Assembly (NCBI GenBank): GCA_022821265.1
Contig: JAJEDW010000302.1
Coordinates: forward strand, 1 to 39,840
Source of the DNA: Acidobacteriota bacterium
GTDB lineage: Bacteria > Acidobacteriota > Terriglobia > 20CM-2-55-15
Direction of reading: 5' to 3'
DNA length: 39,840 nt
The notes beneath the pieces are model-generated. The model saw only the letters and a program-made list of their open reading frames with translations, made no database searches and was not told where the DNA came from. Positions 24,890 to 33,835 of this stretch are shown here, piece after piece (the first letter of the stretch is position 1; the number at the start of each line of letters is the position of its first letter). The position numbers and the translations under genes were made by a program.

Positions 24890-27544
24890 CTACTCCTCCG
24901 GCGCCGCCGCTTCCAACGGAATCACCGGCGCCGCGGCGAGGATGCGGTCCGCGGGGTCCGCTTCCACGGCGATGACCGTGAACCGGCTCCCCGCGGGCGC
25001 CGTGCAACGCATCATGCCGGAAAAGTCGTGGACGTCGGCCGCGGTGAACGCGTCCTCGATCACCCAGGACGTCTGCCCGTTGGCCCGCAGGGAAAACGGG
25101 ACGTCTTCCAGCACGGCGCCCCCGCGCATCAACATGCAGCGCACCTCCACGGCCTGCGCTTCCAGGTTGTGAAGCGCGACGCCCGTGGTGACGCCCCCCT
25201 CCCGGCGCCGGACCTCGAAGACGGCGTCGCCCACGGGCGCGCTGGCCCCCACGATGGCCTGGCCCAGGTGGGGCAGGTCGTACCGCAGCATGCCGCCCAC
25301 GGGACCGTCGGAAACCACACGGGCGGACCCGGTCACCAGGTCCCCGCGGCCGTGGGTGGCGATGGTCAGCACTCCCAGCGGGGCCATCTGGACCGAGACC
25401 GTCAGCGCCCCGTCCGCCGTCACCTCCAGGCCGTCGGCGAGGTCCACCAACGTGGCCGGAGCGATCGGAGCGCCGTCCACGTCATGGAAGTAGATCATCG
25501 GACGCGTCCGGGGGACGGGCCCCTCGAAGGGACTCGGCAACCGCCCGCCCACGCGCGTTTCCAGGTTCACGAAGACCAGGTCGGACGTCATGCCGTCGCC
25601 GTTGACGAAATGGGTGAAGTCCAGGTCCGCCGCCTCGGCGCGGCCGTCGGCCACCTCCATGACCGGCGCCGCGGTCAAGATGCCCCCGGCGTTGTCGATT
25701 TCGATGGCGACGGCGGCGAACCGCCCCCCGTCGGGCGCCGTGCAGCGCACGGACCCGGCGAAGTCCGACGTGTCGGCGGCGGTGAACGTCTCCTCGATGT
25801 AGCCGGACGCCTGCCCGTTGGCGTCCAGCGGGATGGTGACCTCTTCCAGGACGGCCCCGGCCGTCATCAACCTGCAGCCGAGCTCCATCGCGTACGCTTC
25901 CAGGTTGTGAACCGCGAAGCCGGTCTTCAAGCCTCCCTCCCGGCGTTCGACGGGGAACACGGCGTCGCTGACGGGCGCGCCCACCTCCAGGATGGCCCGG
26001 CCCACGTCGCGAACGTCCATCCGAAGCATCCCGGCGATGGCGCCGTCGGCGACCAGCTTGACGGATCCGTTGACCGGATCCCCCCGGCCGTGGGTGGAGA
26101 CGGCCACGCGCCCCAGCGGCGGCGTTGCGGCCGGGAACGTCAGGATTCCGTCCTCGGTGACCTCCATGCCCTCGACGAGGTCCACGACCGTTTCCGGATC
26201 GATCGTTGCGCCGTCCGGGCCGTCCATGTAGACGAGGGGCCGGATCGGGTCGGCGCTCGTGTTCATCAGCACCACCTCGGAGCTGACGCCGCCGCCGTTG
26301 GCGAAATACGGCAGGACCTGAAGGAGGTTGCCCAGCTCGCCGTCCGGCGAAGTCACGTAGTAGCCCGAACCGACGACGAGGTCCACCGGCCACGTGCTGC
26401 CGTCGGCCCGCCGGACGACACCCGAGAACTCGCGGGCGTATCCCACTTTGGGAACGTCGGCGCTGTCGGTGTCGTCGCTGGGATCGTCCCAGTAATACTC
26501 GACGAAACCGCCTTCCGGACCGCTGGCCGCCGCTTCGAGAACCTGCGAGAGAACCAGCTCGCCGGTCACGACGTCCCGGACGGTCGGTATCAGGGGCTTC
26601 AGCTCGAACCTGTCCGGAAAAGCCCCGTGAAACAGGATGACGTTGGCGACGCGATCCAGGATGTAGAGGTAGACGGCGCCGTGTCTCCAGGGGCCGTTCT
26701 CATCCCGCAGGGCGATTCGGGCCTGTGAGGAGGCGGCGATGTCGCCGCTCAGTTGGAGTTCGCGAACGAAGTTCCCGGCCTCGTTCACGAAGGCCTTCAG
26801 CGTCTTGCGGTCCACCACCTGCTCGGCCGTGACGGCCGGGGAACCGTAATCGATTTCCTCCTCGACCACGTGCGACGCGTCGAGGTCGAATCCGGCGAGC
26901 ACCACGAACGGGATCCGCAACGCGCCCGAGAGATAGACGGCGGCATGGCCGGAGGCGCCGGGTATGCCCGGTCTTAGGCCGGGTACGGGGACGGTCGCAT
27001 CGAAGGCGCCGTCCGGCTGTTGCAGCAACACGTTGAAGACGGCGGCCTGAGCCAGGGCGGCGGTCCGGGGATCGTCCGAAGCCAGGTCGGCCAGATCGGT
27101 CTGGGCGACTCCCAGCGCATGCAGGATCGTGCCGAAGACGAAGGGGTCGAGCAACCGGCCGGAAAGCGCCATGTCCTTGGCGTGTACGAACACGCGGCCG
27201 TCGTGGGGCGTCAACGTCACGACGTAGGTCGAACCGGAACGGTAGGGACCCCCTTCCTGCCGCACGAGACATCCGACATACAGCGCCTGCCCGACAGTCT
27301 CGATTCCGGCGCTCAGGCTACCGAATTGATTTCTCACGCCGACTGCGAAGTCCATCAGCGGAGCGGCGCCGGACGCGACCTGTTGCGCCGTTACGGGCGG
27401 CGCCTCGGGAGGCGTCGTGCCGGGAAGGAGCGGACACATCTCCTGCGCCCGGGCGGGGTTGGCGCCGAAAAAGACGCCGGCAAGCACCACCAGTCCGACG
27501 ACGCGGATCGTGAGTCGTGAACGAAGCCCAGTTCGAGTTCTCAT
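24890..27544 (-). CDS. Secreted Cache-domain protein with tandem duplicated beta-rich C-terminal repeat
   Basis: Start MRTRTGLRSRLTIRVVGLVVLAGVFFGANPARAQ; two sCache-like segments; about 200-aa module duplicated (HGRGDPVNGS.../HGRGDLVTGS...). Confidence 0.8.
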   Translation of the reverse strand: MRTRTGLRSRLTIRVVGLVVLAGVFFGANPARAQEMCPLLPGTTPPEAPPVTAQQVASGAAPLMDFAVGVRNQFGSLSAGIETVGQALYVGCLVRQEGGPYRSGSTYVVTLTPHDGRVFVHAKDMALSGRLLDPFVFGTILHALGVAQTDLADLASDDPRTAALAQAAVFNVLLQQPDGAFDATVPVPGLRPGIPGASGHAAVYLSGALRIPFVVLAGFDLDASHVVEEEIDYGSPAVTAEQVVDRKTLKAFVNEAGNFVRELQLSGDIAASSQARIALRDENGPWRHGAVYLYILDRVANVILFHGAFPDRFELKPLIPTVRDVVTGELVLSQVLEAAASGPEGGFVEYYWDDPSDDTDSADVPKVGYAREFSGVVRRADGSTWPVDLVVGSGYYVTSPDGELGNLLQVLPYFANGGGVSSEVVLMNTSADPIRPLVYMDGPDGATIDPETVVDLVEGMEVTEDGILTFPAATPPLGRVAVSTHGRGDPVNGSVKLVADGAIAGMLRMDVRDVGRAILEVGAPVSDAVFPVERREGGLKTGFAVHNLEAYAMELGCRLMTAGAVLEEVTIPLDANGQASGYIEETFTAADTSDFAGSVRCTAPDGGRFAAVAIEIDNAGGILTAAPVMEVADGRAEAADLDFTHFVNGDGMTSDLVFVNLETRVGGRLPSPFEGPVPRTRPMIYFHDVDGAPIAPATLVDLADGLEVTADGALTVSVQMAPLGVLTIATHGRGDLVTGSARVVSDGPVGGMLRYDLPHLGQAIVGASAPVGDAVFEVRRREGGVTTGVALHNLEAQAVEVRCMLMRGGAVLEDVPFSLRANGQTSWVIEDAFTAADVHDFSGMMRCTAPAGSRFTVIAVEADPADRILAAAPVIPLEAAAPEE

Positions 27545-27812
27545 CCGGAAGGCGCCCCCCTGCGTGTGGGGCGACATGGAACACTGACCCCGCACTGAAC
27601 AATCGTTTATCAAAGTCGGCGTGACGTGCGGGTGACAACTTGTCCGTTCAGTGTGTTCATTTCGCGATATTGGTCCATGTGCCCCGCGGGCGGGGTTCGA
27701 GACAGAAGAAAACAGAAGTAATCGATCGGACGGATGGCCGACCCCGCCCCGGACGCCGCGGCGGCCTGGCGGCGCGGCGGCGTGGCGGCGTGGCGGGATT
27801 CGATGTTCGATT

Positions 27813-27831
27813 AGGGTAGCAGCCCGCGGCG
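27813..27831. repeat. 19-bp direct repeat, copy 2
   Basis: agggtagcagcccgcggcg, preceded by ttcgatg-ttcgatt. Confidence 0.8.
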
Positions 27832-27981
27832 CGCGCGTCGACGCGCCGCCGGCCGATTCGGGCGCGCGGGGACCGTCGGCGCGGTGTATGCTGTCGCCGC
27901 GGAACAGGCTCGGGCGTCTCCGCCCAGGTGCTCATGGAATGATCGGACACGTATCCATCCGCTCGCGTTCGGAGGAGCGGC

Positions 27982-29208
27982 ATGCCTGAGCGCCGCCTCC
28001 TGACCCGGATCGCGCTACGCAACTACAAGAGCATCTGCGCCTGCGACATCGCTCCGGCGCAACTTTCGTTCCTGGTCGGGCCGAACGGTTCGGGCAAGAG
28101 CAATTTTCTGGACGCGCTGCGATTCGTCGCCGATTCGTTGCGTTACTCCATCGACCACGCACTCCTCGACCGCGGGGGCATCGGCGAGGTGCGCCGGCGC
28201 TCGGGCGGTCATCCGACGCATTTCGGGATTCGCCTCGAGTTCGATCTCGAGGCGTGGCGCGGCCACTACGCGTTCACCGTCGGCGCCATGGCGCAAGGCG
28301 GGTTCGAAGTTCAGGGCGAGGAATGCTACGTCATGCCTCGGGAAGGCGGCGGCTCTCATTACTACAAGGTGGACCGGGGTTCGATCGTCAAGAGCACGCT
28401 CTCGCCGCCGCCGGTCGCCGCAGCCGATCGCCTTTACCTGGTGACCGTCTCCGGGCTCGACGCGTTCCGCGCCGTGTACGACGCGCTGTCGACGACAGGG
28501 TTCTACAACCTGAACCCCGAGGCGATCCGGGATCTGCAACCGCCGGATCCGGGAATCCTGCTGAAGCGGGACGGAAGCAACCTGGCCAGCGTCCTTTCCA
28601 ACCTGGAGGCGCGCTCACCGGAATTCAAGCGGCGGATCGAGGCCTATCTCGGCAAGGTCGTCCCGGGGCTCTCCGGGGTCACCCGGCGCCGAATCGGTCC
28701 GAGAGAGACACTGGAGTTCCGGCAGGAGGTGCGGGGCGCGCAACATCCGTGGCGTTTCCTCGCCGGAAACATGTCGGACGGGACCCTTCGCGCGCTGGGC
28801 GTCCTGGTGGCGCTCTTCCAGGGCTCCGGACGCAACGGCGCGGACCGCCAACTCGTCGGCATCGAAGAGCCCGAGGTCGCGCTCCATCCCGCAGCCGCGG
28901 GCGTGCTCATAGACAGTCTCCGGGACGCCGCCGGCCATGCGCAGATCCTGGTGACCAGCCACAGCCCCGATCTGCTGGACAACGACGACATCGCCGCCGA
29001 GTCGATCATCGCCGTCGTCGTCGAGCACGGCGAGAGCCGCCTCGGCCCCTTGGACGATGTGGGACGCGCGGCGTTCAAGGAACACCTGTACACGGCCGGG
29101 GAGCTGCTCCGAATGAACCAGCTCAACCCGGACCCGGACCGCTCGAACCTGACGTCCGCTCAAATCGAGTTGTTCGGTCCAGTCCCCGCCTCGTGCGCCG
29201 CATCGTAG
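27982..29208 (+). CDS. AAA_21/OLD-RloA-like ATPase
   Basis: IALRNYKSICACDIAPAQLSFLVGPNGSGKSNFLDALRF; VGIEEPEVALHP; VTSHSPDLLD; GGAGG upstream. Confidence 0.85.
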   Translation: MPERRLLTRIALRNYKSICACDIAPAQLSFLVGPNGSGKSNFLDALRFVADSLRYSIDHALLDRGGIGEVRRRSGGHPTHFGIRLEFDLEAWRGHYAFTVGAMAQGGFEVQGEECYVMPREGGGSHYYKVDRGSIVKSTLSPPPVAAADRLYLVTVSGLDAFRAVYDALSTTGFYNLNPEAIRDLQPPDPGILLKRDGSNLASVLSNLEARSPEFKRRIEAYLGKVVPGLSGVTRRRIGPRETLEFRQEVRGAQHPWRFLAGNMSDGTLRALGVLVALFQGSGRNGADRQLVGIEEPEVALHPAAAGVLIDSLRDAAGHAQILVTSHSPDLLDNDDIAAESIIAVVVEHGESRLGPLDDVGRAAFKEHLYTAGELLRMNQLNPDPDRSNLTSAQIELFGPVPASCAAS

Positions 29209-29789
29209 CCATCGTCGAGGGTCACGGCGAAGTGGAAGCCGTGCCGATCCTCTTGCGCCGTATCGCGGAACGCGTCTTGCCGGAGACGACCATGGACGCG
29301 CCCCGCCCGATTCGCGTCGCACGCAATCGAATCCTGCGACAAAGAGAAGTCGAGCGAGCCGTCGAACTGGCCGCACGGAAGACGGGACCGGACGGTGGCG
29401 TCCTGATCCTGATGGACGCGAACGGCGACTGTCCCGCCGAGGTCGCGGGACGCGTTCTGGAACGCGCCTTGGAGACCCGTCGGGATCGCTCCATCCGGGT
29501 CGTCCTGGCCAAGATGGAGTATGAAGCCTGGTTCCTGGCAGCCGCCGCCTCGCTGGCCGGGAAGCAGGGAATGGACATGTCAGTGACCGGCCCGCCCGAT
29601 CCGGAGTCCATCCGGGACGCGAAAGGATGGCTGACATCCAAAATGCCGCGGGGGCAATCGTACCGCGAGACGCTGCACCAGGCCGCGCTGACCACGGCAT
29701 TCGACCTCGACGCGGCCCGAGCGTCGCCCTCGTTCGACAAGCTGTGGCGCGACGTGTGTTCGCTGCTCGGATTGCCCGGCGCCGCATAG
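29193..29789 (+). CDS. DUF4276-like (TOPRIM-like) protein
   Basis: GTG 29193: VRRIVAIVEGHGEVEAVPILLRRIAERVL...GVLILMDANGDCPAEVAGRVLERA...VRVVLAKMEYEAWFLAAAASLAG; overlaps ATPase gene by 16 nt. Confidence 0.75.
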   Translation: MRRIVAIVEGHGEVEAVPILLRRIAERVLPETTMDAPRPIRVARNRILRQREVERAVELAARKTGPDGGVLILMDANGDCPAEVAGRVLERALETRRDRSIRVVLAKMEYEAWFLAAAASLAGKQGMDMSVTGPPDPESIRDAKGWLTSKMPRGQSYRETLHQAALTTAFDLDAARASPSFDKLWRDVCSLLGLPGAA

Positions 29790-29807
29790 CAGCCCGGGCC
29801 GGAGCGG

Positions 29808-29837
29808 TTGATTTTCGTCCAAAGCCGCTGTTAGATA
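29808..29837 (+). promoter_or_regulatory. Putative sigma70-like promoter
   Basis: TTGATT-N18-TAGATA upstream of 29863 ORF with GGAACGGAGG RBS region. Confidence 0.4.
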
Positions 29838-29862
29838 CGTCCTATAGGAACGGAGGCGTTCG

Positions 29863-30297
29863 ATGACACCGCTCCTGATCGCGGCCGCGGCATGGCTGGC
29901 GGCGGGTTTCGCCGTCCAGTCCGAGTTCGACGCGCTCGGCCCCCGGGCCGACGAGTACTGGCGCCGGCTGGCGGCGGGCGACCGCCCGGGCGCGGCGGAG
30001 TTCATGCGCGAAGAAGTCCGCCTGGAATTCATCACCAACCCGGAACCGCCGTTCCTGGACCCCGAGGTGGAGGCCATCGAGCTGTCCGACGACGCGACGC
30101 GCGCCGTGGCCAGCGTCAACTTCGACGTGATCACGCCCCTCGGCGGGTTCCGCTGGGAGATCGACCAGCATTGGACCTGCGTCGAGGGCGCGTGGATCGC
30201 CGAGCTGCGCGAGGCGCCGCCCTTCCCCTTCGCCGACGCGTCCGGGGCGGCCCCGGAGGAACCCCCGCCGCCGGCGGATACGGGATGCGCGCCCTGA
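29863..30297 (+). CDS. Small secreted hypothetical protein
   Basis: MTPLLIAAAAWLAAGFAVQSEFDALGPRADEYWRRLAAGDRPGAAEFMREEVRLEFITNPEPPF. Confidence 0.7.
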   Translation: MTPLLIAAAAWLAAGFAVQSEFDALGPRADEYWRRLAAGDRPGAAEFMREEVRLEFITNPEPPFLDPEVEAIELSDDATRAVASVNFDVITPLGGFRWEIDQHWTCVEGAWIAELREAPPFPFADASGAAPEEPPPPADTGCAP

Positions 30298-30344
30298 CGA
30301 CGCGCCGCGGGTAGAGACCACCCCGGCGCCGGGGGCGCGGGCGT

Positions 30345-31589
30345 CTACGCCCGAGGCGGCTCGACTCCGTCGAGGGGCGCGTCCTGACGCCGGATGTAGT
30401 CGGCAAGCAGCGGAACGGCGAAGGAATAGCGGCCGTGGCGGTTCCTGTAGACCAGGCCCGCCGCGATCAACGACGCGAGCATCTGGTGAACGTGGCTGCC
30501 GCTGAACGGCTTGGCCGTCACGTCGCCCCGCTTCGACGCCTCCACGATCTGTCGCACCGTGAACTCGTCGTCGGCGCCCGGGAGCGACGCGATCACCCGC
30601 AGGAGCGTCCGCTGCCGATCGGTCGCCTGCGCCCACCGCCCTGAAAAGAAGTCCGAATCGAGCTTCCGGAAGATCGCGTCGACGGGAACCGACGGCATGT
30701 CGTCATCGGGGCGCCGTTGGATCCAGACGTCGAACGCCTCCCTGCAGATGAACTGGATGAAATAGGGATAGCCGCCGGAAACCCGGCAGATCGTGTCGAC
30801 GGAGGCGTCGTCGAACCGCACGGGGCCGGCCGCATCCTCGATCGGCTTCACGACGGCCTTGCGGCTGTGCGCGGGATTCAACCGCGAGAGAAACATGACG
30901 TGGAACATCCTCTCCGAGAACGTCCGCGCCTCGACGAGCTTCGGAAACAGCGTCGGCAGACCGGTCAACACCAGCATCAGCGGAAGCCCCTTCCTCTGCA
31001 GCGACTGGAAGACGTCGAGCAGCATGGCGAGCGGATACTCGTCCTTCCCGGCGTGGTCCGACAGGTTCTGGGCTTCGTCGTACGCGAAGACGACGCCTCG
31101 CCGGCCGCGTCGCGCCAAATGCGGCCACGCCAGCTCCAGGACGCCCTTGAGGCGGTCCGAAGCGAGTCCCGGCGTCTGATTGTGGATACGGACGAGCGTC
31201 TGGTAACCCAACCGCGACCCGGCGAGATCGCTTGGCCGGAGCTCGCCGGCGAAACCGAACGACGCCCCTCGGTCCGGGGCGACGGAAATTCCCGAGGTCA
31301 GAACCGCCAAATCCGCCAGGACACGTGTTGCGAGGCTCGACTCGCTGACGCTGGACGACTCCGAGAGGTCGGCGCCCGCCCACAACCAGCCGGACCCGAC
31401 GGCGCGGGGCTTGAACGTATCCAGTAGAACGGTCTTGCCGACGCCGCGAAGTCCCGTCAGAACCAGGTTTTCCAGGATCGGTCCCTGCTCGAGCAACTTC
31501 CCGAAATACTCGATTTCCGGATCCCGCCCCGCCAGATACGGCGGATAATGCCCCGCCCCCGGACGGAAGGGATTGGCGATCTCCGCCAT
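30345..31589 (-). CDS. AAA+ ATPase (AAA_16/Orc1-Cdc6-like) with C-terminal winged-helix-like region
   Basis: LAGRDPEIEYFGKLLEQGPILENLVLTGLRGVGKTVLLDTF; VVFAYDEAQNLSD; C-term VHQMLASLIAAGLVYRNRHGRYSFAVPLLADYI. Confidence 0.8.
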   Translation of the reverse strand: MAEIANPFRPGAGHYPPYLAGRDPEIEYFGKLLEQGPILENLVLTGLRGVGKTVLLDTFKPRAVGSGWLWAGADLSESSSVSESSLATRVLADLAVLTSGISVAPDRGASFGFAGELRPSDLAGSRLGYQTLVRIHNQTPGLASDRLKGVLELAWPHLARRGRRGVVFAYDEAQNLSDHAGKDEYPLAMLLDVFQSLQRKGLPLMLVLTGLPTLFPKLVEARTFSERMFHVMFLSRLNPAHSRKAVVKPIEDAAGPVRFDDASVDTICRVSGGYPYFIQFICREAFDVWIQRRPDDDMPSVPVDAIFRKLDSDFFSGRWAQATDRQRTLLRVIASLPGADDEFTVRQIVEASKRGDVTAKPFSGSHVHQMLASLIAAGLVYRNRHGRYSFAVPLLADYIRRQDAPLDGVEPPRA

Positions 31590-31605
31590 CTTCAGACCTC
31601 CTTAG

Positions 31606-31656
31606 GCGTCAACATAATGTCATAATAATGACTAACATCATATGAATTTATGACGC
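31606..31656. promoter_or_regulatory. AT-rich intergenic with nested inverted repeats
   Basis: GCGTCA (31606-31611) / TGACGC (31651-31656); GTCAT-AATA-ATGAC (31619-31632). Confidence 0.5.
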
Positions 31657-31730
31657 TCTATACGCACCCGGTGCATGCCCGGCGGCGCGGTTCACTGGAC
31701 GCCGACGCGGACACGGGCCACAATGGGGAC

Positions 31731-32471
31731 ATGAAACCCGCCCGGTGGATCTTTCCGGCGGCGCTCGCCGCTCTGGCGGCCGGCTTCGCCGCTCTTGCGG
31801 CCGGATGCGCCGCCGAACCCACCCCGATCCGCGCCTACGAGGCGCGGGGCGTGCTGGTCGACGTCCGCGAGGATCGATCCAGCGTCGTGATCTCGCACGA
31901 CGCCATCGCCAACTACATGCCGGCGATGGAAATGCCGTTTCCGCTTGCGCATCCGGACGTCGCGGACGGCTTCGAGGCGGGCGACGAGGTGGAGTTCCAC
32001 ATCGTCGTCTTCGACACGTTCGAATCCTCGATCGTGCACATGGAAGCCCCCCCGTCGCACGAGGGCCCCTTCCCCGCCTTCGCGCTGGAAGGGCTCGACG
32101 GCGGCGCGGTGACCTCGGCCATGCTCAAGGGCCGCGTGGCGATCGTCAACTTCTGGGCGTCCTGGTGCGCCCCGTGCCGCGAGGAAATGCCCGTGCTGGA
32201 CCGCCTGCGGGACGCCTACCGGGAGCAGGGGCTCGAAGTGGTCGGCATCGCCCAGGACCCGGAGAACATGGTCGACATCCGGGCGCAGGTCGCCGAGCTG
32301 GGCATCGACTACCCGATCGCCGTCGGCGACGGCGTCCTCGAGGAGGCCCTCGGCGGCGTCTGGGCCATCCCGACGACGTTCGTCCTGACGCGCGACGGCG
32401 AGGTCGCCGACACGCACGTCGGTCTCGTCACCGAGGCGGCGCTCGAGCGCATCATTCGCGAGCTGCTGTAG
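31731..32471 (+). CDS. CusF-like copper-binding domain fused to TlpA/thioredoxin-like domain
   Basis: Lipoprotein-like signal (LAAGCAAEP); VVISHDAIANYMPAMEMPFPL; NFWASWCAPCREEMPVLDRL. Confidence 0.8.
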   Translation: MKPARWIFPAALAALAAGFAALAAGCAAEPTPIRAYEARGVLVDVREDRSSVVISHDAIANYMPAMEMPFPLAHPDVADGFEAGDEVEFHIVVFDTFESSIVHMEAPPSHEGPFPAFALEGLDGGAVTSAMLKGRVAIVNFWASWCAPCREEMPVLDRLRDAYREQGLEVVGIAQDPENMVDIRAQVAELGIDYPIAVGDGVLEEALGGVWAIPTTFVLTRDGEVADTHVGLVTEAALERIIRELL

Positions 32472-32557
32472 CCGATTCGGCCGGCGATACGCCGCGAACG
32501 CATCCCGGATCGGACCGGTATCGGATATCATGACGGTCGGGATTCCGGGACCATGGC

Positions 32558-32590
32558 ACGCCCAAGGGCCGCGAGCCGCGGGCGTTTTTT
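32558..32590 (+). terminator. Rho-independent terminator
   Basis: ACGCCC...GGGCGT stem (inner GGC/GCC) followed by TTTTT. Confidence 0.7.
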
Positions 32591-32606
32591 CGTTTGGCGA
32601 GTCGCC

Positions 32607-33050
32607 ATGAAAAATCCAGAGGCCACATCCGGGGTTGGCGGACGGGCGGTAATCGCCGGTTACGACGTGCGTCTCGACGCATGGTTCCGGCGAGATGGCC
32701 GCGCCTGGCTGGCCTGGTGTCCGACCATCGACGTCATGACGCAGGCTTCCAGGAAAGAGACGGCGTTCGCGTCCCTGGAGGAAGCCGTCCAGCTTTGGTT
32801 CGAATCCTGCATCGAACGCGGCGTGCTGGCCGAAGCTCTGCACGAGTCGGGCTTCAGCGTGCGGACGCCGGGCGAGGATTCGCCGCGGAGATCGAACTTC
32901 GTTCACGTCCGATACGTCGCCGCCGAAGCCCCAGCCGCCGCGCTACGGTTTTCGGTAGGACACCGGCGGGGGTCCGACTACATAGAAGGCGTCATTCCGG
33001 CGAATCTGGCGGAAAGTCAGCTCGGGACCATGGCTCGTGCGAGCCATTAG
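32607..33050 (+). CDS. hicB: HicB-like antitoxin
   Basis: RDGRAWLAWCPTIDVMTQASRKETAFASLEEAVQLWFESCIERGVLAEAL. Confidence 0.7.
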   Translation: MKNPEATSGVGGRAVIAGYDVRLDAWFRRDGRAWLAWCPTIDVMTQASRKETAFASLEEAVQLWFESCIERGVLAEALHESGFSVRTPGEDSPRRSNFVHVRYVAAEAPAAALRFSVGHRRGSDYIEGVIPANLAESQLGTMARASH

Positions 33051-33251
33051 ATGGAGGGAACTCGTCCGGATCTGCGAGCAAGAGGGCTGGTCGTTCGATC
33101 GCCAGAGAGGCAGCCACCTTGTGATGACGAAGCCGGGGCGTCGCGCCCCGTGGTGATCCCGAAGCGAAACGGGCTGAAGGAAGACATCGTCTTCGGCGTC
33201 GGGCGAACCATCGGTCTGCCGAATCACGAACTGCGGCGCCGCCTGGGATAG
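33037..33251 (+). pseudogene. hicA: HicA-like toxin, frameshifted
   Basis: Frame 1 from GTG 33037: MRAIRWRELVRICEQEGWSFDRQRGSHLVMTKPGRRAPW*; remainder VVIPKRNGLKEDIVFGVGRTIGLPNHELRRRLG in the next frame from about 33150. Confidence 0.7.
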
Positions 33252-33383
33252 CCGACGTCCGCCGACGCTCCACGCAGGGGCTGCCGTCAACCCGCGGACG
33301 CATCGATCGGACGCGCATCCGACGGCGCACGCGTCCCGACGATTCCGTTGGCGACGGGACCCTTGGGAGACGTTGCCCGAGTC

Positions 33384-33815
33384 TCAATCCTCGCGCGCGG
33401 ATCCGGGTTCGGCCAGGAACCGCCGGACGCGGGCGCGGATGGCGTCCCGGGCGCGGCGGAACGCGTCGAGCTGGCCGGGGCCGGTGATCTCCGCCGGGTC
33501 GGGAAAGCTCCAGTGGAGCGAGCGCGCGCCGGGGAAGACGGGGCACTGCTCGCGGGCGTGGTCGCACACCGTGATCACGCAGTCGAACGCCCGGTGGCGG
33601 TAGCCGTCGACGTTCTCCGAGGCGTGGCCGTAGATGTCGACGCCCGCCTCGGCCATCGCCTCGACCGCGCGGCGGTGCAGCCCCTTGGGCGCCGTGCCTG
33701 CACTACAGACGTCGTAGTTCTCGCCTCCCAGGGTGCGCAGCCAGCCCTCGGCCATCTGGCTCCGGGCCGAGTTGCCCGTGCAGAGGAACAGCACCCGCGT
33801 CGAGGATCGTGTCAT
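33384..33815 (-). CDS. arsC: ArsC-type arsenate reductase / low-MW protein tyrosine phosphatase-like
   Basis: VLFLCTGNSARSQMAEGWLR; CVITVCDHAREQCPVFPG. Confidence 0.85.
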   Translation of the reverse strand: MTRSSTRVLFLCTGNSARSQMAEGWLRTLGGENYDVCSAGTAPKGLHRRAVEAMAEAGVDIYGHASENVDGYRHRAFDCVITVCDHAREQCPVFPGARSLHWSFPDPAEITGPGQLDAFRRARDAIRARVRRFLAEPGSARED

Positions 33816-33835
33816 GGCGTTCCCCGTCCCCCGGT

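Noticed and set aside
33051-33251. Independent 66-aa ORF
   Set aside because: Its N-terminal half is out-of-frame hicA and its C-terminal half is the displaced HicA C-terminus; better explained as a frameshifted hicA.
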